A stretch of DNA of 64,000 nucleotides, from contig NZ_CP101751.1 in assembly GCF_024496085.1 (NCBI RefSeq), positions 1,426,001 to 1,490,000 of the forward strand. Reading direction: 5' to 3'. The translations under genes and the position numbers were made by a program. The notes under the pieces were generated by a model. That model saw nothing but the letters and a program-made list of their open reading frames with translations, did no database searches and had not been told where the DNA came from. Positions 35,424-44,356 of the stretch are shown in pieces. The stretch is from Flavobacterium cerinum (GTDB lineage: Bacteria > Bacteroidota > Bacteroidia > Flavobacteriales > Flavobacteriaceae). How positions within the stretch are numbered: the first letter of the stretch is position 1; each line of letters begins with the position of its first letter.

Positions 35424-37328
35424 ATGAATTCAAGATATATAGTTATACTGCTGTTTACCCTGGTTTGTTCACTACAATCATTTGCCCAGGATATATTTAT
35501 CATTCCGGATAGCCTTAAAGAAAATACAAATGCTATTGTAAAAACGGATAGAACAAGTATTCAGGTGGTATCGGTAAAAAATATGCTCATCAGTAAAAAG
35601 CAAATTGTATTGGTACTTAACGAACAGGGAATGTCAGGTGTTGACGGAAATTTTTACTATGATACGGCTACTAAAATCAAAAGTGTTGAAGCGATTGTTT
35701 ATGATAAGTTCGGAAAAGAGATCAAAAAAATAAAACGAAAAGATTTTATTGATCATAGTGTGGCAGATGGTTTTTCGGTTTTTTCGGATAACAGAGCACT
35801 TACTTTAAATTATATTCCTACCGAATATCCGTTTACAATCGAATTAAACAGTGAGGTAGAAACGACTAACACCGGTTTTGTAATGCCTTGGTATCCGGTT
35901 AAAGGGTATGCGCAAAGTCTGCTGAAAAGCGAATATAAGATCACGTATCCGTATGATCTGAAACTGAAATACAAAGGATATAATCTGGATACGTATAAAG
36001 TTTTGAAAACGGAAAAAGGTACAGAAATTTCCTTTACACTCGAAAATGTTCCGGCATTACGACACGAAGAATATGCGCCGGGTTTTAAAAAATTAATACC
36101 CTATGTCCGCTTTGGATTTAGCAAATTTTCATTAGAAGGAACCGATGGAGTTGCTGATAACTGGAAAGATTTCGGATTGTGGATGAACGAAAAATTATTA
36201 CAGGACACACAGGAACTGCCTTTGGAAACGCAGACTGCCGTTAAAAAACTGGTTGAAAATGAAAAGAATCCGATAGACAAAGCAAGAAAGATCTATCGTT
36301 ATGTACAGGATAAAACCCGATATATCAGTATTCAGGTAGGAATAGGCGGATGGAAACCGATGAAAGCGGTTGATGTGGATCGTTTAGGATACGGTGATTG
36401 TAAAGCGTTGTCCAACTATACGAAAGCACTTTTGAATGTGGTCGGAATACCTTCTTTTTATACGGTGATCTACGGAAATACCCAAAAAGAAGATATACAG
36501 GATGATCTGGTTTCGATTCAAGGAAACCATGCTATTTTGACGATTCCGGATAACGGAAAATACTATTTCTTGGAATGCACAAGTCAGATAACACCATTTG
36601 CTTATCAGGGAAAATTTACGGATGATCGGATGGCGCTACTAATGAAGCCGGAAGGAGGCGAATTGATACGTACGGCTGATATTCCGGATGCGGAAAACAG
36701 TCAGAAATCAAAAGGAAATTATACGGTTGACAGTCAGGGTAATTTTAAAGGAGAAGTGCTTATTGTATCCGAAGGGACGCAATATGAGAGTAAATATGAA
36801 TTAAAAAGAAGATCAAAAGAGGAATCGGATAAGTTTTATAAGAAATATTTTGCTAATATTGAGAACTTGAAAGTTAATTCTGTTCAATTTGAGGATGATC
36901 CGGATAATGTGAAATTCAAAGAACGTATCGCAATTCAGGCAGAAGGTTATGGAACACCGTCTGGAGAACGATTGCTTTTTCCGGCCAATGCTTTTAATGT
37001 AAGCCGACACATTCCGCAACGGTACCGCAATCGAAAACTGCCTTTCCATCTCGAAAGAGGGTACCATGATTATGATGAAATAATCATACAGTTACCGGAA
37101 GGCTTTACTGTGGAAGGATTACCGCAAAATACAGTGCTGAATACAAAATTCGGAGAATACAAAACAGAATATACAATACAGGGAAAAGATAAAATAGTTG
37201 CTGTTCGATCGATGTTGTTAAAAAGAGGGATGTATCCGAAAGAGGATTATGAAGAGTTCCGGAAATTTATGGAACTCACAGCCCGAAACGATAATGCCAA
37301 AATCAGTCTAACCAAAAACAAATCATAA
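35424..37328 (+). CDS. DUF3857 / transglutaminase exported protein, catalytically intact (copy 2)
   Basis: A 634-residue exported protein with a signal peptide ending near FAQ (residue 22). An N-terminal DUF3857 domain (about 45-215) is followed by a transglutaminase core at about 265-400. It keeps the catalytic triad region: C326 in RLGYGDCKALSNYTKALL, H369 in GNHAIL, and an acidic residue in FLECTSQ. It is more distant from its neighbours than they are from each other. Start lies 23 nt after copy 1 and its stop is 2 nt before copy 3, so the three are one transcript. The substrate is unknown. Confidence 0.83.
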   Translation: MNSRYIVILLFTLVCSLQSFAQDIFIIPDSLKENTNAIVKTDRTSIQVVSVKNMLISKKQIVLVLNEQGMSGVDGNFYYDTATKIKSVEAIVYDKFGKEIKKIKRKDFIDHSVADGFSVFSDNRALTLNYIPTEYPFTIELNSEVETTNTGFVMPWYPVKGYAQSLLKSEYKITYPYDLKLKYKGYNLDTYKVLKTEKGTEISFTLENVPALRHEEYAPGFKKLIPYVRFGFSKFSLEGTDGVADNWKDFGLWMNEKLLQDTQELPLETQTAVKKLVENEKNPIDKARKIYRYVQDKTRYISIQVGIGGWKPMKAVDVDRLGYGDCKALSNYTKALLNVVGIPSFYTVIYGNTQKEDIQDDLVSIQGNHAILTIPDNGKYYFLECTSQITPFAYQGKFTDDRMALLMKPEGGELIRTADIPDAENSQKSKGNYTVDSQGNFKGEVLIVSEGTQYESKYELKRRSKEESDKFYKKYFANIENLKVNSVQFEDDPDNVKFKERIAIQAEGYGTPSGERLLFPANAFNVSRHIPQRYRNRKLPFHLERGYHDYDEIIIQLPEGFTVEGLPQNTVLNTKFGEYKTEYTIQGKDKIVAVRSMLLKRGMYPKEDYEEFRKFMELTARNDNAKISLTKNKS

Positions 37329-37330
37329 TA

Positions 37331-39340
37331 ATGAAGAGAAAATTAGTATTTCAGACCTTAGTACTTTTTTTATCGTTAAATGCATTCGCCCAAAAATTTG
37401 AATTGGGAAAAGTTTCAGTAGAAGAGCTGAAAGAAGCCGAGCACCCGAAAGATCCCAAAGCAGAAGCAGCTGTTCTGTATAAAAAGGGAAGAACGTATTT
37501 TGAATACAATGCCGATAAAGGTTTTAAAACCATTACCGAAGTCGAAACCCGTATTAAGATCTATAAAAAAGAAGGGTATGACTGGGCCACTTTTATAATC
37601 AATAATTATGCGGATAGTAATAAAAAAGAAAGTGTAAGCTTCTCTAGTGCCTATACCTATAACCTGGTTGGCGGTAAAATTGAAAAAACAAAACTAAAAA
37701 GCGAAGGGATTTTTGTAGAAAAGGCAAACAACTATTGGGAACGAAATAAAATTGTTTTCCCGAATGTAAAAGAACAATCCATTGTAGAGTTTAAATACAC
37801 ATTGGAATCGCCTTTTATTAGTACGTTAAAGGATTGGAATTTTCAGATGGCGATACCGGTTAACCACGTTGAATATATGACGCAGGTACCGGAATATTTT
37901 ATCTATAAAACGCAGATGAAAGGAGCGTTGATTCCGAAAACAAATAAAACCAGTGTATCCAAAACGTATACCGGAAAAGTGACAGAAAAGGTAAATGGTG
38001 ACGGCGGTTATAAAAATGTAAAGTCGGAAGTGAATATTAATTATATCGAAAATCAGGATACCTATGTCTTAAAAGATGTTCCGGCTATGGCTGATGAAAG
38101 TTATATCAATAATATCGATAATTACCGATCTGCGATACTTCATGAACTGATGTCTACAAAATATCCGAACGAACCGTATAAAGATTATTCAACGGACTGG
38201 GAAACAATCGTAAAAAATATATATCTGGGTGAGTTTGGAAGTGAACTGGGCAAAAGAAGCTATTTTGAAGACGATCTGAATACGATTCTAAAAGGAGTAA
38301 CCAATCCGGATGAAAAAATCGCAATAGTTTTTAACTTTGTGAAAAACCGGATGAACTGGAATCAGTATGTCGGATATTTTTGTGAAAAAGGAGTACGTAC
38401 GGCTTATAAGGAAAAAGTAGGAAATACAGCTGATATTAACCTGATTCTGGTAGCAATGTTACGTGAAGCGGGTATCGATGTAAATCCGATCTTGCTAAGT
38501 ACAAGAGATAAAGGAGTGGCATTTTTTCCAAACAGAAATGGATATAACTATGTAATCGCCGGAATTCAAACACCAACCGGAATGATGTTTTTAGATGCGA
38601 CGGATAAAAATGTAGGACCGAATATTCTTCCTTTCAGAGCCTTAAACTGGTTTGGTCGGGTTGTTCGTAAAGACGGCTCTTCTGACGATGTAGAACTGGT
38701 ACCGACAAACTTGTCCAAAAATGTGGTTAATATTATGGCAACACTTGGAAATGACGGTGTGTTGAAAGGGATGTATCGGGAACAAAATTTTGATTATCTG
38801 GCTTATGTTTACAGAACGCAGAATGGCGATCTGAGTGAGGATAAATACCTGGAGAAAATAGAAAAGACCTATCCGGGATTGCAAATCGAAAATTATAAAG
38901 TAGCCAATAAAGCCGATATCGCAAAACCGGTAATTGAAGATTATAGTTTTACGCATGATGGTGTTGTTGAAAAAATCGGAGACAAAATGTATATCGACCC
39001 GATGTTGTTTGTTGCTAAAACACAGAATCCGTTTAAGCAAGAGAAAAGAGAATATCCGGTGGATTTCTCATTCCCGAATCAGGAAAAATACATGATCAAT
39101 CTGACATTGCCGGAAGGGTATAAAGTAGAATCGATTCCGGAAGCGATTAGTATGGCCATGGAAGAAGATATGGCAAATTATACCTTTAATATTACACATG
39201 CCGGAAATAAAATTCAATTGGTAGTAACATTAGATACCCGATGGCCTATCGTTCCTTCAACACATTATGAAGGATTGAAAAACTTTTACAAAGCAATAAT
39301 TGCAAAAGAAACCGAAAAAATAGTACTTAAAAAAGCATAA
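37331..39340 (+). CDS. DUF3857/transglutaminase-like exported protein, catalytic residues lost (copy 3)
   Basis: A 669-residue paralogue of the gene at 33457. Shared segments include VEYKYTLESPF-like strands, LDATDKN and LPFRALNW. The signal peptide is MKRKLVFQTLVLFLSLNAFAQ. The catalytic Cys position is Thr (T366 in VGNTADINL) and the His position is Tyr (Y407 in GYNYVIAG), as in copy 1. It starts 2 nt after copy 2 and is followed 2 nt later by the MazG-like gene. Likely a structural or binding partner of the active copy, which is an inference. Confidence 0.82.
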   Translation: MKRKLVFQTLVLFLSLNAFAQKFELGKVSVEELKEAEHPKDPKAEAAVLYKKGRTYFEYNADKGFKTITEVETRIKIYKKEGYDWATFIINNYADSNKKESVSFSSAYTYNLVGGKIEKTKLKSEGIFVEKANNYWERNKIVFPNVKEQSIVEFKYTLESPFISTLKDWNFQMAIPVNHVEYMTQVPEYFIYKTQMKGALIPKTNKTSVSKTYTGKVTEKVNGDGGYKNVKSEVNINYIENQDTYVLKDVPAMADESYINNIDNYRSAILHELMSTKYPNEPYKDYSTDWETIVKNIYLGEFGSELGKRSYFEDDLNTILKGVTNPDEKIAIVFNFVKNRMNWNQYVGYFCEKGVRTAYKEKVGNTADINLILVAMLREAGIDVNPILLSTRDKGVAFFPNRNGYNYVIAGIQTPTGMMFLDATDKNVGPNILPFRALNWFGRVVRKDGSSDDVELVPTNLSKNVVNIMATLGNDGVLKGMYREQNFDYLAYVYRTQNGDLSEDKYLEKIEKTYPGLQIENYKVANKADIAKPVIEDYSFTHDGVVEKIGDKMYIDPMLFVAKTQNPFKQEKREYPVDFSFPNQEKYMINLTLPEGYKVESIPEAISMAMEEDMANYTFNITHAGNKIQLVVTLDTRWPIVPSTHYEGLKNFYKAIIAKETEKIVLKKA

Positions 39341-39342
39341 AA

Positions 39343-39669
39343 ATGGACTTGAAAAATGCACAGCTGGATGTAGATAACTGGATTAAAAATCATGGTGTTC
39401 GCTATTTTAATGAGCTGACAAACATGGCGCAGTTAACAGAGGAAGTAGGAGAAGTAGCCCGCATTATCGCTCGTCGTTATGGCGAACAATCGGAAAAAGA
39501 AAGCGATAAAAACAAAGACCTGGGCGAAGAATTAGCCGATGTGGTATTCGTTGTTTTATGTCTGGCGAATCAAACCGGAGTTGACTTACAGGCGGCTTTT
39601 GATAAAAAGATGGATCTGAAAACAAAAAGGGATCACGATCGACATCATAATAATGAAAAACTGAAATAA
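39343..39669 (+). CDS. MazG-like nucleotide pyrophosphohydrolase
   Basis: A 108-residue all-alpha NTP pyrophosphatase. The metal-binding acidic motifs EEVGEVARIIARRYGE and LGEELADVVFVVLCLANQ match the MazG/dUTPase-like fold. It starts 2 nt after the last transglutaminase-like gene. A housekeeping role in removing non-canonical nucleotides is likely, and the exact substrate is unknown. Confidence 0.88.
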   Translation: MDLKNAQLDVDNWIKNHGVRYFNELTNMAQLTEEVGEVARIIARRYGEQSEKESDKNKDLGEELADVVFVVLCLANQTGVDLQAAFDKKMDLKTKRDHDRHHNNEKLK

Positions 39670-39707
39670 GGAATCTGCCGGTCAGGTAACACTAAAACGA
39701 TTAAACT

Positions 39708-40943
39708 ATGGATCTACAACTCCTGAAATCAGAAATAAGCCCTAAATCAGAAATAGCGATAACCGGTTCTAAAAGTGAAACCAATCGCCTTTTATTACTG
39801 AAAGCGTTATATCCGAATCTGAAATTGGATAATAGGTCCAATTCTGATGATAGCGTGGTTATGACAAGTGCTTTGCAGTCGAAAGAAATGATAATTGATA
39901 TTCATCATGCGGGTACTGCTATGCGTTTTCTGACGGCATTTTTTGCCTCACAGGAAGGTAGGGAAGTTGTATTGACCGGTTCTGCACGAATGCAGGAACG
40001 ACCGGTTAGTATTTTGGTGGATGCTTTACGCCAATTAGGTGCCGATATCCGATATGAAAAAGAAGAAGGATATCCGCCGATTCGAATCAAAGGTAAAAAG
40101 TTAAGTCAATCAAAAGTGAATCTGAAAGCGAATGTAAGTAGTCAGTATATTTCTGCTTTACTTTTAATCGCTCCGGGACTTGAAAACGGGCTGGAATTGT
40201 TTTTGGATGGTGAACTGACATCAATTCCGTATATTCAGATGACCTTGTCGGTATTACATGAAATCGGCGTTGCAACAACATTTGAAGGGAATCGTATAAC
40301 GGTTAGTCCAAAAACAGAATTAGCCGATTCGAAAGCTGTAATCGTGGAAAGCGACTGGAGTTCGGCGTCCTATTATTATAGTATTGCAGCATTAGCACCG
40401 GTTGGAACGGAAATCAGATTGACCAGTTATAAAGAAAACAGTTTTCAGGGGGATAGCGAATTGATAACAATTTACCGTCATTTCGGTGTTGAATCCACTT
40501 TTGAAAATCAGACGGTAGTCTTGCGAAAAATAACGGAAGCGGATAAAGAAAGCCTGACTCTCGATCTTCAAAATACACCCGATATAGCACAAACGATTGC
40601 AGTTACCTGTTTCGGACTACAGCGCGCTTGTCGGCTAACAGGTTTACATACATTAAAAATAAAAGAAACCGACCGGTTATTGGCTTTGCAAAATGAATTG
40701 ACAAAACTTGGAGCATCCGTAACCGTAACGGATAATAGTCTGACTTTGGATCCTTCGGATAAAATAAATCCGGATGTTGCCATCAGCACCTATCAGGATC
40801 ACCGGATGGCAATGGCATTTGCTCCGTTAGCTTTAAAAACAACACTGCTGATTAAAGAAGCCGAAGTCGTATCTAAATCTTATCCGGGGTTCTGGGAAGA
40901 TCTCAAAAAAATCGGAGTTAAAATTCAGGAGAAAGACGCGTAA
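39708..40943 (+). CDS. aroA: EPSP synthase (3-phosphoshikimate 1-carboxyvinyltransferase)
   Basis: A 411-residue shikimate-pathway enzyme. Motifs in order: GSKSETNRLL, HAGTAMRFLTAFF, QERPVSILVDALRQLGA, SSQYISALLLIAPG, NTPDIAQT with the catalytic Asp, KETDRLLAL and TYQDHRMAMAFA. In the glyphosate-region motif the residue after GTAMR is Phe, where the E. coli enzyme has Pro101. It supplies chorismate to the aromatic operon at 26-30 kb but is not linked to it. It lies 38 nt after the MazG-like gene. Confidence 0.95.
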   Translation: MDLQLLKSEISPKSEIAITGSKSETNRLLLLKALYPNLKLDNRSNSDDSVVMTSALQSKEMIIDIHHAGTAMRFLTAFFASQEGREVVLTGSARMQERPVSILVDALRQLGADIRYEKEEGYPPIRIKGKKLSQSKVNLKANVSSQYISALLLIAPGLENGLELFLDGELTSIPYIQMTLSVLHEIGVATTFEGNRITVSPKTELADSKAVIVESDWSSASYYYSIAALAPVGTEIRLTSYKENSFQGDSELITIYRHFGVESTFENQTVVLRKITEADKESLTLDLQNTPDIAQTIAVTCFGLQRACRLTGLHTLKIKETDRLLALQNELTKLGASVTVTDNSLTLDPSDKINPDVAISTYQDHRMAMAFAPLALKTTLLIKEAEVVSKSYPGFWEDLKKIGVKIQEKDA

Positions 40944-41030
40944 AAAAAGAGTTTTAAAAAATAAAACTTAAAACACTTGACAACCCCTATCTCACGATAG
41001 TATATTTGCACTCAATTTAAAATTTGTACA

Positions 41031-42080
41031 ATGAAGTTATCTCATTTCAATTTCAATTTACCGGCTGAATTGCTTGCTGAGTTTCCTGCTGAAAACAGAG
41101 ACGAAGCACGTTTGATGGTTGTAAACAGAAAAACGCAAACGATTGAACACAAACTTTTTAAAGATATCCTGGATTATTTTGAAGAGGGAGATGTAATGGT
41201 GCTGAATAATACTAAGGTTTTTCCGGCTCGTCTATATGGAAACAAAGAAAAGACGGGAGCGAGAATTGAGGTGTTCTTGTTAAGAGAATTAAATGCGGAA
41301 CAACGTTTGTGGGATGTATTGGTAGATCCGGCGCGTAAAATCCGTATCGGTAATAAATTATATTTCGGAGATGATGATTCGTTAGTAGCGGAAGTTATTG
41401 ATAATACAACCTCAAGAGGAAGAACATTGCGTTTCCTTTACGACGGTTCATATGAAGAATTCAGAGCAAAACTTTTAGAGCTTGGAGAAACACCGATCCC
41501 GAAATACATCAACCGTGCCGTAACGCCGGAAGATGCAGAAAGATATCAGACAATCTACGCTAAAGAAGAAGGTGCTGTCGCAGCTCCGACTGCCGGTTTA
41601 CACTTTTCAAAACACCTGATGAAACGTTTGGAAATCAAAGGTGTTAACTTTGCTGAAATTACTTTGCACGTAGGATTAGGAACTTTTAACCCGGTTGAGG
41701 TGGAGGACTTGTCTAAACACAAAATGGATTCGGAAGAATTACGTATCACAGAAGAAGCTTGTGAAGTCGTAAATAGAGCGAAATCAAACAAGAAAAAAGT
41801 GTGTGCTATCGGAACAACAACAATGCGGGCTATGGAAAGTTCGGTTTCATCGGCGAAAACCTTAAATCCGTATGAAGGATGGACGAATAAATTTATTTTC
41901 CCTCCTTACGATTTCAGCGTAGCCGATTGTATGGTAACCAATTTCCACACACCAAAATCAACTTTGTTGATGATGATTTCAGCTTTTTGCGGACACGATC
42001 TAATGAAAAAAGCCTACGAAGAGGCGGTTAAAGAAAAATACAAATTCTATTCTTACGGTGACGCAATGTTAATCCTGTAA
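41031..42080 (+). CDS. queA: tRNA preQ1 S-adenosylmethionine ribosyltransferase-isomerase
   Basis: A 349-residue queuosine enzyme that transfers and isomerises ribose from SAM onto preQ1-tRNA. It has [19 protein letters not shown] at the N-terminus, [13 protein letters not shown] and [13 protein letters not shown] in the centre, and [17 protein letters not shown] and [10 protein letters not shown] at the C-terminus, all typical. A perfect terminator follows. A second queuosine gene, queE, lies at 58.2 kb. Confidence 0.96.
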   Translation: MKLSHFNFNLPAELLAEFPAENRDEARLMVVNRKTQTIEHKLFKDILDYFEEGDVMVLNNTKVFPARLYGNKEKTGARIEVFLLRELNAEQRLWDVLVDPARKIRIGNKLYFGDDDSLVAEVIDNTTSRGRTLRFLYDGSYEEFRAKLLELGETPIPKYINRAVTPEDAERYQTIYAKEEGAVAAPTAGLHFSKHLMKRLEIKGVNFAEITLHVGLGTFNPVEVEDLSKHKMDSEELRITEEACEVVNRAKSNKKKVCAIGTTTMRAMESSVSSAKTLNPYEGWTNKFIFPPYDFSVADCMVTNFHTPKSTLLMMISAFCGHDLMKKAYEEAVKEKYKFYSYGDAMLIL

Positions 42081-42096
42081 GAAGTAAATTCAAAAT

Positions 42097-42130
42097 AAAA
42101 AAAGCGTTCTTTTTACAGGAACGCTTTTTT
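42097..42130. terminator. Bidirectional intrinsic terminator
   Basis: Stem with core AAAGCGTTC (42101-42109) / GAACGCTTT (42119-42127), extended by A/T pairs, 9-nt loop. It has T-runs for both strands between queA and the convergent SIMPL gene. Confidence 0.85.
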
Positions 42131-42147
42131 GTTATATAGCCTAATTG

Positions 42148-42879
42148 TTATTTAACCTGATAAACCAGTTTCATCGTAATATTAGCCGTTTTCTTTTTAG
42201 AAGCCGTGTTAAAGGAACCGCCCCAGGAATATTCCTCGGATGAGTTTTGTGCAATAATCTGGAAAACACCCATATCCGATTTTTTTAGATTGCCCAGTTT
42301 TGCATCTGCATTTTCGGCAATTTTCTGAGCGCGGGCATTCGCATCCTTAGTCGCTTCAGCAATCATTTCCAATTTTAAAGCAGCCAGTTTTGTGTAATAA
42401 TATTCCGGTGGATTTGAATATAATTCTACTCCGGAATTGATCAATTCGGTTACCTCACGAGAGATGCCTTCTACTTTGTCAACTTCCGGACTTTCGATCT
42501 GTACATTTTGAGAAAGGGAAAAACCGGTAAAAATCTGTTGACGCGTATTACCGTTACTGTCATAACTATATTCGAAATCCTTGTTGATATTCACAGCCGA
42601 AAAAACAATGTTACTTTCCGGAATCCCTTTTGAAATCAAATACGATTTAATGATTTCACGATCTTTATCAAGAGCAGCATAGGCTTCCTTCAGGTTCATA
42701 TTCTTTTTAGAAAAAGAACTGCTCCATACAATAAGATCGGAAACGAAATCTTTTTTACCCAAACCGGTAACACTTATGGTGTCGTTACTTTGGTTCCTGT
42801 TTTTAAATGCACTCGAAAATAGGAAAGCCGCAATAACAACAGCTGCTCCTATAATAAGGGAATTGATATTGTTTTTCAT
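42148..42879 (-). CDS. SIMPL-domain protein (DUF541)
   Basis: A 243-residue envelope protein. An N-terminal membrane anchor (about residues 7-26, IGAAVVIAAFLFSSAF) is followed by the SIMPL domain, with ISVTGLGKKDFVSDLIVW at the start and MKLVYQVK at the end. There is a helical stretch around EMIAEATKDANARAQKIA, a hallmark of the family. The role is poorly known; homologues are linked to oxidative stress or surface structure. It is a single gene facing queA. Confidence 0.87.
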   Translation of the reverse strand: MKNNINSLIIGAAVVIAAFLFSSAFKNRNQSNDTISVTGLGKKDFVSDLIVWSSSFSKKNMNLKEAYAALDKDREIIKSYLISKGIPESNIVFSAVNINKDFEYSYDSNGNTRQQIFTGFSLSQNVQIESPEVDKVEGISREVTELINSGVELYSNPPEYYYTKLAALKLEMIAEATKDANARAQKIAENADAKLGNLKKSDMGVFQIIAQNSSEEYSWGGSFNTASKKKTANITMKLVYQVK

Positions 42880-42986
42880 AACTAAAAAATATTTAATTGT
42901 TATAAATGTATGAAATATCTGTATTATAATAACAAACGCAAAAAATTATTTTTTCTTATTTTTACCCGAAACCAAAATTACTAACA

Positions 42987-44267
42987 ATGACATTTCAAAA
43001 TACACGTGAATTTGCAAGACAACTGGATGAGAAAGATGGGTTGGCAAAGTATCGAAGCGAATTTATATTCCCTAAAGTAAATGGTAAGCAGGTAATTTAT
43101 TTTACCGGAAATTCTTTGGGATTGCAACCTAAAAGAACTAAGGCTTATGTGGATGAGATTATGGATGACTGGGGGAATCTGGCAGTGGAAGGCCATTTTT
43201 ATGCCGATAAACCTTGGTGGGATTATCACGAGCGTTTTGCAGCGCCGTTAAGCTCAGTTGTAGGAGCGAAGCCAAGTGAAGTAACTGTGATGAATACTTT
43301 AACGGTAAACTTACATTTGCTGATGGTTACCTTTTACCGACCAACGGCTAAAAAATATAAAATCATTTGTGAAGAAAAAGCGTTTCCAAGTGATCAGTAT
43401 ATGTTCCAAAGTCAGGTTCATTTTCACGGACTGGATCCTAAAGATACTATCGTGGAAATCAAACGTAGAGAAGGGGAGCACAACATCCGTTTGGAAGATA
43501 TTCTGGCAAAAATAGAAGAAGTAGGTGATGAGTTGGCTTTAGTGTTAATCGGTGGTGTTAATTATTATACCGGACAGGTTTTTGATATGAAAACCATAAC
43601 CGAAGCCGGACATAAATACGGCGCTTATGTAGGATGGGATTTAGCACATGCTGCCGGAAATATTAAATTGGAATTACACGATTGGAACGTAGATTTTGCC
43701 GCTTGGTGTAGTTATAAATATATGAATTCAGGGCCGGGTAATGCTTCCGGATGTTTTATTCATGAAATGCATCACAATGATACCAGTTTACCGCGATTTG
43801 CAGGATGGTGGGGTCATAATAAAGAACGCCGTTTTAAAATGGAACCGCAGTTCGATCCGGTTCGCGGAGCAGACGGATGGCAAATCAGTAATTTACCGGT
43901 AATTTCATTGGCGCCTTATCTGGCATCGGTAGAAATGTTTGCCGAAGTAGGAATGGATAAACTAATTGAAAAAAGAAACCTGCTTACAGCTTATCTGGAA
44001 TTTATCTTACAGGAAGTGGATAAAGAAGTGGAAAGTGAATTTGAAATTATCACACCTTCTGATCCGGAACAAAGAGCATGTCAACTTTCAGTATTTTTGC
44101 ACGGAGAAGGTAGAGCCCTTTTTGATTACCTGATGAAAAACGGGGTTATCACCGATTGGAGAGAGCCGAATGTAATTCGTTTGGCACCGGCACCGTTTTA
44201 TTGTTCTTTCGAAGATATGTACGAATTCGGACAGATTTTAAAAGAAGGAATTTTGAATAAAAAATAA
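42987..44267 (+). CDS. kynU: Kynureninase
   Basis: A 426-residue PLP enzyme that cleaves kynurenine or 3-hydroxykynurenine to (hydroxy)anthranilate and alanine. Motifs are YFTGNSLGLQPKRT at the N-terminus, VGWDLAHAAGN, and WCSYKYMNSGPG with the PLP Lys, and GWWGHN. It belongs with the kmo gene 3.8 kb downstream to the kynurenine route of tryptophan breakdown or NAD synthesis. The first and last enzymes of that route are not in the window. Confidence 0.95.
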   Translation: MTFQNTREFARQLDEKDGLAKYRSEFIFPKVNGKQVIYFTGNSLGLQPKRTKAYVDEIMDDWGNLAVEGHFYADKPWWDYHERFAAPLSSVVGAKPSEVTVMNTLTVNLHLLMVTFYRPTAKKYKIICEEKAFPSDQYMFQSQVHFHGLDPKDTIVEIKRREGEHNIRLEDILAKIEEVGDELALVLIGGVNYYTGQVFDMKTITEAGHKYGAYVGWDLAHAAGNIKLELHDWNVDFAAWCSYKYMNSGPGNASGCFIHEMHHNDTSLPRFAGWWGHNKERRFKMEPQFDPVRGADGWQISNLPVISLAPYLASVEMFAEVGMDKLIEKRNLLTAYLEFILQEVDKEVESEFEIITPSDPEQRACQLSVFLHGEGRALFDYLMKNGVITDWREPNVIRLAPAPFYCSFEDMYEFGQILKEGILNKK

Positions 44268-44356
44268 ATAAAAATCAACTTTTTTGTATTTTCTCTTCAT
44301 TTTTATCTATTTTAGTAATCAAACTTAACTGAATTAACTAAAAAAAACTAACTAAA

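Noticed and set aside
42929..42952. Possible leader ORF before kynU
   Set aside because: The seven-residue frame has no Trp or other control codons and no terminator follows it.
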